From positions 183,360,396 through 183,424,395 of the forward strand of contig NC_091120.1 in assembly GCF_040183065.1 (NCBI RefSeq): 64,000 nt of DNA. The letters are read 5' to 3'. Under the pieces are notes generated by a model. The model was not told the DNA's origin and did no database searches. It saw only the letters and a program-made list of their open reading frames with translations. The stretch's first letter is position 1; every line of letters starts with the position of its first letter. Positions 23,327 through 35,140 of the stretch are shown piece by piece. Position numbers and translations under genes: made by a program. Source of the stretch: Periplaneta americana (taxonomy: Eukaryota; Arthropoda; Insecta; Blattodea; Blattidae).

Positions 23327-24759
23327 CTGTGCCACCTTTGCTTATCTTAAAAGTTAATAATTTACATTAACGTTTTCGATACATTTGTATCATCTTCAGA
23401 TGTAGACTGTTAAATGAACATTTATGATGAAAACCTTGCCTTATGGTATGGAATTTATTATGATTTTCGGATCATGCTAAAATGAATTGCTCTAACTTAA
23501 CCTAATTTGGTCAATAATACACATGTTACATTAAGTTAAAATCATCTGCAGTCCATATAGTACAATATAAAAGATTTAAAATTATTTAAAAGTGATATAA
23601 AACTTAGGAGAAAATACACAAACGATTAGGGAAAACACGGAAATTTTACTTGAAGCAAGTAAAGCGATCGGTTTGGAAGTAAATCCCGACAAGACAAAGT
23701 ATATGATTATGTCTCGTGACCAGAATATTGTACGAAATGGAAATATAAAAATTGGAGATTTATACTTCGAAGAGGTGGAAAAATTCAAATATCTTGGAGC
23801 AACAGTAACAAATATAAATGACACTCGGGAGGAAATTAAACGCAGAATAAATATGGGAAATGCGTGTTATTATTCGGTTGAGAAGCTCTTATCATCCAGT
23901 CTGCTCTCCAAAAATCTGAAAGTTAGAATTTATAAAACAGTTATATTACCGGTTGTTCTGTATGGTTGTGAAACTTGGACTCTCACTCTGAGAGAGGAAC
24001 ATAGGTTAAGGGTGTTTGAGAATAAGGTGCTTAGGAAAATATTTGGGGCTAAGAGGGATGAAGTTACAGGAGAATGGAGAAAGTTACACAACACAGAACT
24101 GCACGCATTGTATTCTTCACCTGACATAATTAGGAACTTAAAATCCAGACGTTTGAGATGAGCAGGGCATGTAGCACGTATGGGCGAATCCAGAAATGCA
24201 TATAGAGTGTTAGTTGGGAGACCGGAGGGAAAAAGACCTTTAGAGAGGCCGAGACGTAGATGGGAGGATAATATTAAAATGGATTTGAGGGAGGTGGGGT
24301 ATGATGATAGAGACTGGATTAATCTTGCACAGGATAGGGACCGATGGCGGGCTTATGTGAGGGCGGCAATGAACCTTCGGGTTCCTTAAAAGCCATTTGT
24401 AAGTAAGTAAGTAAGTATAAAACTATAAATATAATCAAAGGAATATATAACGTTATAGGACACTTTAAAACACTGTAAGCACTTGTTGGCTGTGTTTGCC
24501 AGTTTTTAACATCGTTAGATGGGGCTGCTTCTGTTGATCTTCATTTTAACAACGAACTAAAACGGAGTACTGTTTATATCACTAACATGTCTATAGCAAT
24601 TCATTTTAGAATGATCCGAAAATCATAATAAGTTTCATACCATAAGGCAAGGTTTTCATCATAAATGTTCATTTAACACTCTACATCTGAAGATGATACA
24701 AATGTATCGAAAACGTTAATGTAAATTATTAACTTTTAATATAAACAAAGATGGCACAG
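23327..24759. mobile_element. Long-TIR element split by a retroelement
   Basis: Arms 23327-23491 and 24595-24759 are inverted copies about 165 bp long, starting ctgtgcc and containing acgttttcgatacatttgta and ccttgccttatggtatgg. The native interior is short and non-coding. The TAAG-tailed retroelement copy 2 is inserted inside, so this element is the older of the two. Confidence 0.8.
23605..24415 (+). mobile_element. Non-LTR retrotransposon with (GTAA)n tail, copy 2
   Basis: Truncated just after the YADD motif. It encodes the thumb and C-terminal region ([17 protein letters not shown] ... AAMNLRVP) with one in-frame TGA at about 24160, in place of the Trp codon of RLRWAGH. The tail is (gtaa)n. 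A perfect 9 bp duplication, tataaaact, occurs at 23596-23604 and 24416-24424. Confidence 0.9.
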
Positions 24760-24771
24760 CAAATAAATAAT

Positions 24772-25960
24772 TCATCATCATCATCATCATCCTTCACGAA
24801 TTAGGCCTCTGTAGACCTGTTTCGGCCCCATCTAGCAGTCTTCTTAAAGGTCTTCCTGGTCGACGATGTCCTCTAGGTTTATACTGCATCATAATTTTTG
24901 GGATTCTTGAATTTTCCATTCTTCTTACATGATCTAGCCAATTGAATTTGTATCTGCTGATTTTTTCTTCTACTGACTCTACTTCTAATTGTTCTAAAAT
25001 TTCTTCATTCCTTTTTCGGTCTAAAAGAGTATATCCTGCTGTCCTCCTCAAAAATTTCATTTCCGTTGCTTTGATTCTGTTCATATCTTTTTTCTTTAAT
25101 GACCAAATCTCGCTTCCGTATAAAAGGGTGGGTAATGCTTGTGTATTATATATTTTTATTCTTGTACATTTTTGTACTAATTTAGCTTTTAATGCATTGT
25201 CCTTCTGAGCTCCCTCATTATAGCACTGTCTAAGGTGTGAAATCATACAGTAGTTCATAGTCAAGGACATGAAATAGCATACAATGTATGGAAATGCAAG
25301 ATATTTCACAACCCAGATAATTGAAATTTTGCACTTGTTCGAGGCATTGGTTATTGTGTATTATCTTACTTCTGACTGGGTCTTGTCCTAAAAATGCCAT
25401 TACTTTTGATTTTTGTGCTGAAATTTCCATCCCAAAATCTTTAATATTTTATTTAATGTATACAATCCTCTTTGTAAATTATCCTCTGTATTGGAAATTA
25501 TGACTTTATCATCGGCATAGAGTAAGGTATTTAATGTTAGAGCACTGGTTATTTTGATTCCTGATGTGTAGATTTGGTTCCATTTTAAAATAATTTCACT
25601 TATATAAATATTAAATAAAGTTGGTGATAGTGGACAACCTTGTCGAACTCCATTATTAACTAATTTTCTTTCGGATATACAGTTATTTATTTTGACACTT
25701 ATTTTGCTGTCTGTGTAGATTTCTATTATATTTTGCAATAGCAAATTTGGAATATTTTTTTCTTGTAATATGTCGAATAAAAGGTCTCTTCGGACTTTAT
25801 CAAAAGCCTTCACAAAATCAATAAAAGCTATATAGGTTTCCAAATTAAATTCTCTTCTTTTTTCTAACAATAGTTTCATACTAAATAATGGATCTACACA
25901 TGATCTTCCTTTTCTAAAGCCATTTTGACACTCCAAAAGGAAAGTTTCAGCATGTTTTTT
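24772..25960 (-). pseudogene. Non-LTR retrotransposon with (ATG)n tail
   Basis: The minus-strand RT reads QNGFRKGRSCVDPLFSMKLL, YIAFIDFVKAFDKVRR, GVRQGCPLSPTLFNIYI and LLYADDKVI (25936-25400). After a frameshift come NFNYLGCEIS, LLYGSEIWSLKKKD, KFLRRTAGYTL, KFNWLDHVRRM and a C-terminus GAETGLQRPNS at 24794. The 3' end is an (ATG)n tail, seen as (atc)n at 24774-24792. Between EIS and LVQK the normal coding sequence is replaced by a foreign patch (25198-25297) with a stop. Antisense in intron 2. Confidence 0.87.
25198..25297. repeat. 100 bp patch shared with 26630-26729
   Basis: cattgtccttctgagc, ctaaggtgtgaaatcata and agtagttcatagtcaaggac occur in the same order in both places with only a handful of differences. 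In this copy the patch interrupts the RT. At 26630 it lies directly upstream of a transposase-like ATG. Confidence 0.8.
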
Positions 25961-26629
25961 TAATTATAGTCAAATATTAATAGCTTATCGGCATACCACA
26001 ATATGAAATGGATTTTTGTGTATCCACTTTGTTGTCCCATCAAAAACGCAATCACTTTGAAGTCACTAATTATATTCCACTGTTGTTCTGCACATTGGAG
26101 TAATCTTCTTTAAGATGGGCGCGGAATGAGCAATTGGAATTGAGTGACATTTGATGCCATTGCGGAGGAGGACAGACTACTGCCGTCATGGAGGAGAAGA
26201 AATCGGAAGCTCCTCGTGTGTAGTAGGCCTGAATGATAATGCAGGTCCGGATATTCGAACACATTGATTTTCGTACCTCTTCTGTGATGGGATAAGATAA
26301 CACAGAAATAGCCGGTATGCAGGAGATCTGTTGGTTCACACCAGATTCGAGGTATACGAAACTTCATTATTCTGCTCTCCTGTCTATACCAGACCTCGAG
26401 AGTGGATCTGCAACTCCTACACACAACATGTGCTGCCCATTTTTTGTCTCAGTCACCCATAGTTAGAGCCCGGACGAGAAGTTATGGCACCGGCGCGAGG
26501 GACGCATTTTAGTTCGTTTGCTTGGACTCGCCCTCTCACTGAACTGGAGGGGTGTTGGGTTAGTTGGTTGCTAGCATTCCGAGTGTTCAGATCGTTCTGC
26601 TACTACCGCTATTGCTAATACTGAAAACA
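25961..26629. other. Intron 2 sequence, nothing firm
   Basis: GC content rises at 26450-26600 (cccggacgagaagttatggc), possibly the terminus of the Tc1-like element that follows, but I could not find a matching inverted end. Confidence 0.4.
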
Positions 26630-26730
26630 TTGTCCTTCTGAGCGCCCTCATTATGGCATTGTCTAAGGTGTGAAATCATAGAGTAGTTCATAGTCAAGGA
26701 CATGAAATAGCATACAATGTATGGAAATTC

Positions 26731-27170
26731 ATGTCAGAAGAGGCTGTAAATGGAATACCAATTCCATTGAAAAGCGTGTGTGCAAGCGTACTGGATGCCA
26801 CTGGTATTTCAAAGCGAACCTTGGCAAGAATCAGGAAAGAAGGGGAAAATATTGATGCAGGAACAGCAGATTCTTTCTCCAGTCCGGAAAAATCACAGCC
26901 GAAGAAGAAGATTGTTGCAGTTGTAGACAGTTTTGATAAGGAAGTCATAAGAAGACTCGTCTATAATTTCTACGCTACACATAAGTAGAGGCCGACTCTG
27001 CAATCGCTTCTTCCAAAAATGGATATCAGTGTATGATTATGTGAAGAAAGTAGAGAACAATTACATCGAAATTGAGCACGTGATGGACAGTATTTTTGAG
27101 AACATTTCCATAGACTTAGGGACATCTGATTCCATCACAGATCAGTCGTCTGATTCGGACGGAGAATAAG
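26731..27170 (+). pseudogene. Internally deleted Tc1/mariner-IS630-like transposase
   Basis: The open frame 26731-26988 reads SVLDATGISKRTLARIRKEG and FDKEVIRRLVYNFYATHK, a helix-turn-helix and linker typical of an insect IS630/Tc1-like family. A TAG is followed by RPTLQSLLPK. The sequence then jumps to W-ISVYDYVKKVENNYIEIE and a C-terminal DSITDQSSDSDGE acidic tail, the far end of the same protein. The DDE core is missing. A relative is at 57800-58150. Confidence 0.65.
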
Positions 27171-27620
27171 AATATAAAGATGGAATAGCGGGTGTAATTC
27201 CATTATGTACCTTCGGACTCTTGAGTAGGAAATTGGTGATACTAAGGTAAGACGAATGTTTTTGGAAAGAGATGAGACGGATATGCCTGCCGCTCTGAGC
27301 TTAAGAACCGTAACCCAAACAACCCCCACTTCTCTACCCTGCTGGCCGGAAATTTAAAACTTCGCTCATGTTGTTGCCATAACATCTCGTCTCAGCTCTA
27401 CGCCAAAATATGACTTGTAGGCTGAGCGGAAGTAGCTGGCATACTTTATTCTGTGCTTCACCACTCCAGAGGTCAGGAAGACTCCCACCTAACAAAACCA
27501 TCTGGATCATGCTTACAATCACCGGAGACAACTTCACTAATCAACGTTGTCTGTGAATTAGATTAACACTATAAATCTAAGTTAAATATCACATAAAATA
27601 CAGAAGACGTGCTAAGCAAA

Positions 27621-28528
27621 TCTATACTAATAATAAATCTGTAGCCGAAATTTTTCTGGTAATTTTCGATTTTCCAAAAATAATTGGTCCTAACATATAT
27701 AATTAACCATCCTGAAACCGAAAATCGCTTTTTTTTTTATTTTTGTTTGTATGTCTGTCTGTATGTTTGTTACCTTTTCACGCGATAATGGCTGAACGGA
27801 TTTATATGAAAATTGGAATATAAATTAAGTTCGTTGTAACTTAAATTTTAGGCCATATGGCATTCAAAATATATTATTTAAAAGGGGGGTTATAAGGGGG
27901 CCTGAATTAAATAAATCGAAATATCTCGCTTATTATTGATTTTTGTGAAAAATATTACATAACAAACGTTTCTTTGAATATAATTTTCGATAAGTTTTAT
28001 TCCTTGAAAAATTTTGATAGGACTGATATTTAATGAGATAAATGAGTTTTAAAATTAAAATAACTGCCATCTAAGGCCGTGTAATGAATTAAAAAACAAA
28101 TGACTTCGTCTGTAAGGGGCCTTGGACAGCAACAATCGAAAGCTATGAAAGATAGCCTACAGAGAATGTTTCTGTGTTTTATGAAGTAATAGCGGAAGCT
28201 AAATTAACCGATTTGTATAATTAATTATTATTTCACCATTGGAAAGTGTAGTTTCTGTAGATGGACATAATGCTATAATGTTGTTACAGTAACTTATAAT
28301 ATAATATAATATAATATGTAATATTATATTATATAATTTAAGTTATTTGAAGTATTCACAACCATAGTGGGCCAAGCGCCATTTAACGAATTTAAATTAA
28401 GTAACATATTAAACGATTTATCCTTCTATCAAACACGAATGTTCCCTGGATCAAAAGTCCTATTTTAATTATGTAATTACTTTATATTTATTTCTAACGG
28501 GTGCAGCGGAGCACACGGGTACGGCTAG
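27621..28528 (+). mobile_element. Non-autonomous Helitron, copy 1
   Basis: Begins TCTATACTAATAATAAATC after AAA and ends ggtacggCTAG before T, i.e. 5' TC and 3' CTAG with insertion between A and T. A GC-rich hairpin precedes the end (gtgcagcggagcac). Internal words ccttttcacgcgataatggc and ggggggttataagggggcc are shared with copies at 33361-34483 (reverse) and about 43031-43996. No Rep/helicase frame. Confidence 0.9.
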
Positions 28529-29390
28529 TATAACATAAAATATTAAATTACATAATTGACCACTAGAACAGAGAAACGATTACAAGAAGGTAAGAGTACC
28601 CAATCTATCTTATTTGTGATCTAATTTAGCCAATACAAGCATAAAATTTACTTAAACAGACAAAAAGTTGGTTTTTGTTACACAGTGTAATTAAAAGGAA
28701 CAAGTCAGTACAATTACGTGATTGTGTATTGTCACTATGACGTAATTTCACCAGCAGGTGAGGTTTAACCTCGCTTGTACGGTCCTTAGACAAAATTCTA
28801 AAAGACTTTTCAGAATAATATTTTCACATTAATGGCAGTAATAGGAATATTATGATTTCTTATTACCTATTTATATGAGGAGATATTTAGAATTAATATA
28901 AATAAAAAATAAATTATTTTATAATATTTCTTTTTTTATTTTTTTCTCTTTTTTTTTTTTAATACGAATAAATGTAATGTCTTCATTAAAACAGGCGATA
29001 ATGTTTCCAATTGGACCCCGCAACTCGTAAGGCCAGCCCTGCTGACACACAACATATATGTAGGGAAGACTGTTGTACTTGAGCATAGTGTACCTCGGAT
29101 CATTTCTTTGTTTCTGATTTTTGCTGCTACATAGACGACTCAAACTTAAGTAGATTGTAGTGAAAGCCGCTAGGTAGCTCTGGTCATAGTTCCGGTTTGA
29201 TTTATTACAAAGTGTGAGTTCTGTGGACGAAACAATTTTTTATTACAAAAAGTAAATATTTTTTTAACTGTTTTCTAACACGAAACCAATTTGTATTTGT
29301 AACTATCAATCAACTACTGTGTGTTTCCTTTCATCTCGTGAGTAAATACTTACGTTAATTTTCATGATTTATTCTCATCTCTAGCTTAGG
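28529..29390. other. Intron 2 sequence, poly-T tracts only
   Basis: Long T runs at 28928-28961. No exon, RNA gene or bounded repeat recognised. Confidence 0.5.
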
Positions 29391-29399
29391 CAGCCAGGT

Positions 29400-29950
29400 T
29401 TGTTTCAACGTGCACTCTCCTGTACCTTGGATCACAAAATATCTTGTACCAAGGAACACGATGCTTTTGGTTTTTGTTTTTCTTTTATTTTAAGATCATG
29501 TCACGAAGTAACTCTGGAGTTAAGAGGATCCCAATTGATCCGGATGCCTTGAAGAAAGCTGTTGAAGCTGTTATGGTTCCTCCAGGAAGTAAACCTCGAT
29601 CAGAGAAGCCTGCAAATGATGGCTAAAACATTCTTTTTTAATTATTGTGAGTTTTTACAGTTATATTTTCACCTACATTCCCAGAGTTCCAATGTTTCAA
29701 GGTACAAGATGATGGTATGATCCAAGGTACACGAATCTGCTGTATCATGAAACACTTTACATACCCCTTCATTTTATTAATTCACTCTTAATAATTCTGT
29801 AAACTTGAAAATACCTGTAGGATGTTGTAAAGGAATCTTCAATAATTATTAATTCAACCACTTTTTCATTTTTAAAATTTTATTTTCCAAAATTTAAAAT
29901 AAAATAAAATGTGGAAAGTGATTCAACGTACAAAAATCTCCCCTATTAGT
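29400..29950 (+). mobile_element. Putative TIR-element fragment with repeated GGATCA/TGATCC word
   Basis: tgtaccttggatcaca (29421), a degenerate ttgtaccaaggaacac (29444), tgatccaaggtacac (29718) and tgattcaacgtacaaaaatc followed by tcccctatt (29919-29947) resemble the layout of the elements at 16135 and 17624: a TAGGGGAG-type end plus a word repeated in both orientations. The left end is not resolved. Confidence 0.4.
29498..29626 (+). pseudogene. Short ORF resembling a pogo-type transposase N-terminus
   Basis: Encodes 42 residues, MSRSNSGVKRIPIDPDALKK then AVEAVMVPPGSKPRSEKP. The pattern (basic start, then an A-V-x-A-V helix before a G-S) resembles the first helix-turn-helix of pogo/Tigger-like transposases. 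It is too short to be sure, and no downstream DDE domain follows. It might be the only remnant of the autonomous element of the TIR family around it. Confidence 0.3.
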
Positions 29951-30439
29951 TCACCCTAAGTACGACAATTGTGTTCACATCACACATGATATTTGACATA
30001 ATCACGATATTTGTGTCACTTCACTTTGGCATGGCTTGGCTTTTCGAGGGCTGAACCAGGGACAGGTCTGCACACTTAGGTATGCTCTAACTTTTGTGCG
30101 CCCTATACAGGATATGCGATGATTGCCCAAGTCCGATGGGTGGCCTGGGAAGCACGTGAATCCGATTGTGACAGGTGGGTCATCTTGACTCAGCCCGTGG
30201 CAGGACCAGGTCCCGCTTCGCGGACGAGTAGCCTGATAAGCCTCATGGCCCGGTGCCCCAAGCCTTTGCTATACCGGTATCGGAAACCCTACTATCCACA
30301 GGACCATCAAAACCTATTTTCACTATTGTAGACGATAGATTAAATGAGTGGGACATGGAGTGTGCTGGTGAAATGATAGAGGAAAAGAGGAGTACCTTGA
30401 GAAAAATCCTCTGCAATTCCCATTTTGTCCACCACAATT

Positions 30440-30515
30440 TCCATCACTTCTGGCCGGGGATCGAACCAGCCGCTTGGATGGAAGACCAAGGCGCTAACTT
30501 GTTCACCTTAAACAC
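30440..30515 (-). mobile_element. tRNA-like SINE head fragment
   Basis: The complement contains gttagcgccttggtcttcca and GGTTCGATCCCCGGCC, a box-B-like end of a tRNA-derived head. The body is not matched to the other SINEs. Confidence 0.45.
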
Positions 30516-30603
30516 GTTTTTGTTCCCATCACGCATGAAAATTTGTATAATTTATCGTCGCATGTAGTTGGCCTTATCACATATGGTAATTTTATTTTTA
30601 CAG

Positions 30604-30721
30604 CGTATATGCTCGCAGACCAAGGCTATGATGTGTGGTTGCCCAACGTACGTGGTAATGAGTACTCAACGATGTACACTCCTCAGAGAGATCCTCGGAC
30701 AAGAGAGTTCTGGGATTTCAG
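30604..30721 (+). CDS. Acid lipase gene B, exon 3
   Basis: 118 nt after acceptor tttttacag. With the exon 2 G it reads A-YMLADQGYDVWLPNVRGNEY, the family's highly conserved L-A-D-x-G-Y-D-V-W-L-x-N-x-R-G-N block, then FWDF. The donor is AG|gtaaca, leaving phase 2, which the exon at 34894 completes as Ser. Confidence 0.94.
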
Positions 30722-31375
30722 GTAACACTTACAGCCCTTTCAGTTGGATCGAAACAAAATGTATTTTTTTCATGGTTCAGCTTATGCTTGCTCCCCGTTC
30801 TTTCATCGTCTCCTTTTTTTTCGCACGTATTTTGATGTCTTTGGTATCGATTATCCATTACTTTACAGTAGTTTATCAACTCTATTTCCTTCTCCTTTGT
30901 GTTTACACTATAAGTTACAGACTTATTTTACACCACTTTATTCTCAGCCGTCTGTCCACCAATCAATTTATTAATTAACATTCCATACATTCAATCATCT
31001 ACAAATAGAACCATATTTTCGTTTACACATTCATTATTCAATCTTGCCCTTCCATCCATTCAGAGCACTAGCCAGCCACTCAAATATTCACTCATACATC
31101 TATTCACCAACACGCCCATTCATGCATCTATCGCTTCGTTCATCCATGCACCAAACGCCTATTTATCCAAAAATTAAACAATTAACCCAAACATCTACCA
31201 ATCCTCCAAATGTTCTTCATCAACCCGTCCAGTCACATATCTATCCACGCGCCCCATTATACTTCCAGCCATAAATTCATCCCTCCTCTGATTCAGACCT
31301 CACCCATCAACAAATTTACCAAACAATTCGCCTACAAAACGCCCACCAATCCATCAAAATATCGAACGGAGAATT
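30722..31375. other. Intron 3, C/A/T-rich sequence
   Basis: Many CATTCA, CATCCA and ATCTA words (31020-31350) produce spurious frames on several strands. No gene seen. Confidence 0.5.
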
Positions 31376-31379
31376 TTTT

Positions 31380-32215
31380 AGAAAAGCGAGAATGACGAAA
31401 GAAGAGAAAATGATATAAAAAGAAAAATAACGAGATAAGTGAAACTGACGAAGGAAGAGGAAATGACAAAGAAAGACGAATTGGCGAAGCAATAGAAAAT
31501 TGCAAAAGAAGAGAAAATGATGAAAGAGAAAATGACGAAAGAAGAGAAAATTATTAAAGAATGAAAACTGACGAAAGAGAAAACGAGAGAAACGAAAATG
31601 ACGAGAGAAGAGAAAATGATGAAAGAAGAGAAAATGACGAAAGAAGAGAAAATGACGAAGGCACAGAAAATAACGAAGAAGAGAAAATAACGGAAGAAAA
31701 GAAAACGATATAAGAAAAATAACGAGGTAAGAGAAACTGACGAAGGAAGAGGAAATTACAAAGAAAGGCGAATTGGCGAAAGAATAGAAAATTACAAAAG
31801 AAGAAAAAATGACGAAAGAAGAGAAAATGACGAAAGAAGAGAAAATGACTAAGGAGTGGAAACTGACGAAAGAGAAAACGAGAGAAAAGAAAATGACGAG
31901 AGAAGAGAAAATGACGAAAGAGAAAATGGCGAAGGAAGAGAAAATAACGAGAGAAGTGAAAATGGCGGAAGAAGAGAAAATGACGAGAGAAGTGAAAATG
32001 GCGGAAGAAGAGAAATTTACGAAAAAAGACAAAATGACGAAGGAAGAGAAAATAACGAAAGAAGTGAAAATGGCGGAAGAAGAGAAAATAACGAGGGAAG
32101 TGAGGATGGCGGAAGAAGAGAAAATGACGGAAAACGACAAAATAACGAGACACGAGGAAATAACGGTAAAAAAATAAAATATCGAAAGATGGGAAAATGA
32201 CGGACGAAAAGCAAA
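31380..32215. repeat. Polypurine minisatellite, GAAAATGACGAAAGAAGA-like unit
   Basis: Over 800 bp of imperfect 15-18 nt units (gaaaatgacgaaagaaga and variants with gcggaagaagag). Frames of up to 301 codons on the minus strand and KEEKMTKE-type repeats on + arise only because the unit is often a multiple of three. No start context or conservation supports coding. Confidence 0.88.
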
Positions 32216-32639
32216 TAACAAGAGAAGAAAAGATATATCAATTGCAAGGCCTCCAATCGCGGTAATATTAAAAGCATAAATGAATGGATGTCACGAAGTT
32301 TATGTTCTTATTTCTTCTTCCAAAGCTAACGCAATTAAAACTACAGCCTCCTCAGAGTTATTCATTTTATTTCCAGGTTTAGTCCAGGACATTATAAGGA
32401 TGTGTTGTTCTAGTTATAAGAACATACTGTATAAGACGATTAATACGTAAAAGAAGACAATTAAGCGATGTTACAATAAAATTCCGAACGCGCCGAACGA
32501 ATCCGTTCCGATAAGTGAGAGTCTACCTTTACTCGGGCTCTCATACATCGAGTACCATGTAAGATTTGAGACGACCTGTACGTTTTCCGAACGCTTTTCG
32601 TGGATACAGTCAGCGGTCTCAATCGCACGTCTGAGAGTT

Positions 32640-33135
32640 AACTAAACTTTTGTGTCCAATAATTATAGCTTGAGCCTGACTTGGATTACGTGCGAGTCCG
32701 AGATTAACTGCCCAAGTGGAAGAAGTGCCTAAGTCACAATTAAAGTCAGATATTGATTCGTTGAGCGTATAGGGTCTGAAATGTATGTAAAGTTGTAGAT
32801 CGTCGGCATAGAGGTAATATCGGCAATACTGTAAATTCTTTGATACGTCATTAATTTAGATAGAGAAGAGTAGTGGTTCTAATACAGAGCCCTGCGGCAC
32901 TCCCGTCTTTGTGAATCACCACGAGGAAACTGATTATCAAGTGCAACACACTGTTGGCGGTCACGTAGGTAGGAGTCTATCCAGCTCAAGGCATTGTCTC
33001 ACAGTTGCGAAGTTTTCATCTTTGCAACAAGCAGGTCGATATGAACAGAAATAAAAGTATTTCTGAAATCGAGAAGAGTTAGTATCGTTACTTAACCCCT
33101 ATCCATAGCTTCATGGATGTCCTCAGATACTCTAA
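32640..33135 (-). pseudogene. RT relic of the CR1/Jockey-like family
   Basis: The complement reads DNALSWIDSYLRDRQQCV, then after a frameshift GVPQGSVLEPLLFSIYLNDV, YYLYADDLQLYIHF and further on AQAIIIGHKSLV. The order and spelling match the relic at 6540-7797 (LYADDLQIYIKF, SIIVGHSRLL), so both come from one family. Only the palm remains. Confidence 0.8.
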
Positions 33136-33360
33136 GAAGGGCTGTAGGAGAAGATGTTAGGAAATAAGAACAGTGTGAAAGGACAAAGAGTAGAAAATAG
33201 ATTGAATTTCAATGAAATGACGTAGAAAGCTTTGCGCATTTAAGTGGGCAACTTTTAAACTACTAGGTTGCAAGCTGAAGAACAATTCTAACAAGGCACT
33301 TGTTGAATTTTGTAACACTGGTTATAATCCTGTAACACACTAAATCCTACATATTGTATA

Positions 33361-34483
33361 CTAGCCGTACCCGTGCGCTCCGCTGCACCTGTTAGAAATA
33401 AATATAAAGTAATTATATAATTAAAATAGGACGTTTGATCCAGGGAACAACTTTTACAACAGCGCAAGATAATCTGCTTCGCTCATTACCCAATTTTTTT
33501 TGCATTGCATTTATTGCATATATATTTTATGTATTTTAACACGATTCAATTGAGCATAGTTAAAATTTGAATTATAAAATAATGGATTGCTAAGCTAACG
33601 TACTATTACTGCATACTAAATCAATACATTCTCATTGTTCGTTAATTCTCTGAGATTAAAATGAGTGTAAATAAATATTATTTTAAGAAATACAGAAAAC
33701 GAATGTACAAAATAGCCTATCAAATTTTCTGTGCATAAGAAGCTATTTTAATCTTACCTGTCCTCGATTTACTCAGACGTTACTGTAATAACATTATAGT
33801 ATTATGTCCATCTAGAGAAACTACACTTTCCAATGGTGAAATAATAATTAATTTTCAAATCGGTTAATTTAGCTTCTCATATTACTTCATACAAACACAG
33901 AAACATTCTCTGTAGGCTATGTTTAATAGCTTTCGATTGTTGATGTCCAAGGCCCCTGTTTCGATTGTTGTTGTCCAAGGCCCCATGTAGACGAAGTCAT
34001 TTGTTCTTAGTTCATTGCACCGTCTTAGATGGCGTTATTTTAATTTTAAAACTCATTTATCTCATTAAATATCAGTCCTATCAAAATTTTGTAAAGAATA
34101 AAACTTATCGAAAATCATTTTTAAAGAAACGTTTGTTATGTAACATTTATCACAAAAATCAATAATAAGCGAGATATTTCGATTTATTTAATTCAGGCCC
34201 CCTTATAACCCCCCTTTTAAATAAAGTATAAATAAAGTATTTTGAATTGCATATAGCCTAAAATCTAAGTTGCAACGAACTTAATTTATATTCCAATTTT
34301 CATATAAATCGGTTCAGCCATTATCGCGTGAAAAGGTAACAAACATACGGACAGATACACAAAAATTTCAAAAATGCGATTTTCGGTTTCAGGGTGGTTA
34401 ATTATATATGTTAGGACCAATTATTTTTGGAAAATCGAAAATTACCAGAAAAATTTCGGCTACAGATTTATTATTAGTATAGA
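33361..34483 (-). mobile_element. Non-autonomous Helitron, copy 2 (reverse)
   Basis: The reverse complement starts TCTATACTAATAATAAATC (34483) and ends GGTACGGCTAG (33361), with the same gcagcggagcgcacggg hairpin. It is about 215 bp longer than copy 1 because of internal insertions around 33450-33720. It lies in intron 3, antisense to lipase B. Confidence 0.9.
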
Positions 34484-34893
34484 TAAACGTAATAATGTAC
34501 AATGTACAGGTGATTTAATATTTTAAAATGGATTCACAGTACACCTAGCTTTGTTGTGGTTCTAGCTATATGAGGACAGTTCACTGCACCACATTAAATG
34601 CTTAGAAATAACTAATTTATTTTGTAATGTCAACTTGGCTTTTCTTTTCTCTGAAAAAAAAAAAAAACAATTTAGACTCTTTTAGGTTTTTAAACTTTAT
34701 ATCCGTTGTTAAGTCCTACAGGATTTAAACACTCGTATTCCGTAAGTATGTAGCAATTTTCTAATTACGAAGAAAGGAAAAAATGAGGACCAACACTCTC
34801 TTGATCACAACTCGATATATCCACTTCGGGATCCATCTACTTGTTTGCTCAACTTATGATCTTACACGCATTAACAGTGGTGAATTTTTCCAG
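34484..34893. other. Intron 3 end, nothing recognised
   Basis: AT-rich with a poly-A run near 34656. The only feature is the acceptor pyrimidine tract tgaatttttccag before exon 4. Confidence 0.5.
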
Positions 34894-35140
34894 CCTGGAC
34901 GAAGGTGGTGTTTATGACTTGCCGGCTGTAATCGACTATATCCTGGAGAAAACCGGAAAGGAGAAGATCATTTATGTGGGGCACTCCATGGGCACCACCG
35001 TGTTCTACATCATGATGTCTCAACGGCCCGAATACAACGAGAAGATCACGGTCATGATCAGTTTAGGCGCTATCGCCTACGCGAGTCATTCCAAAAAGTT
35101 TATGGGTAATGTGATCGCCTATCTATCCGATCCAGTCAGT
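34894..35140 (+). CDS. Acid lipase gene B, exon 4 (catalytic serine)
   Basis: 247 nt. It completes a Ser codon and reads LDEGGVYDLPAVIDYILEKT, then EKIIYVGHSMGTTVFYIMMS. GHSMG is the G-x-S-x-G nucleophile elbow, with the catalytic serine at its centre. YDLPA-x-IDYI just upstream is a strong family signature. It ends AYLSDPVS in phase 0 at a gtaagt donor. No nonsense or frameshift. Confidence 0.96.

Noticed and set aside
31809..32200. KEEKMTKE-repeat and NDERREN-repeat frames
   Set aside because: Both are readings of the same minisatellite in different frames, with no start context, no splice links and no known protein.
31316..32221. Long minus-strand open frames (up to 301 codons) rich in F/S/R
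   Set aside because: They lie wholly within a polypurine minisatellite. Composition explains the lack of stops, and other frames are equally open.
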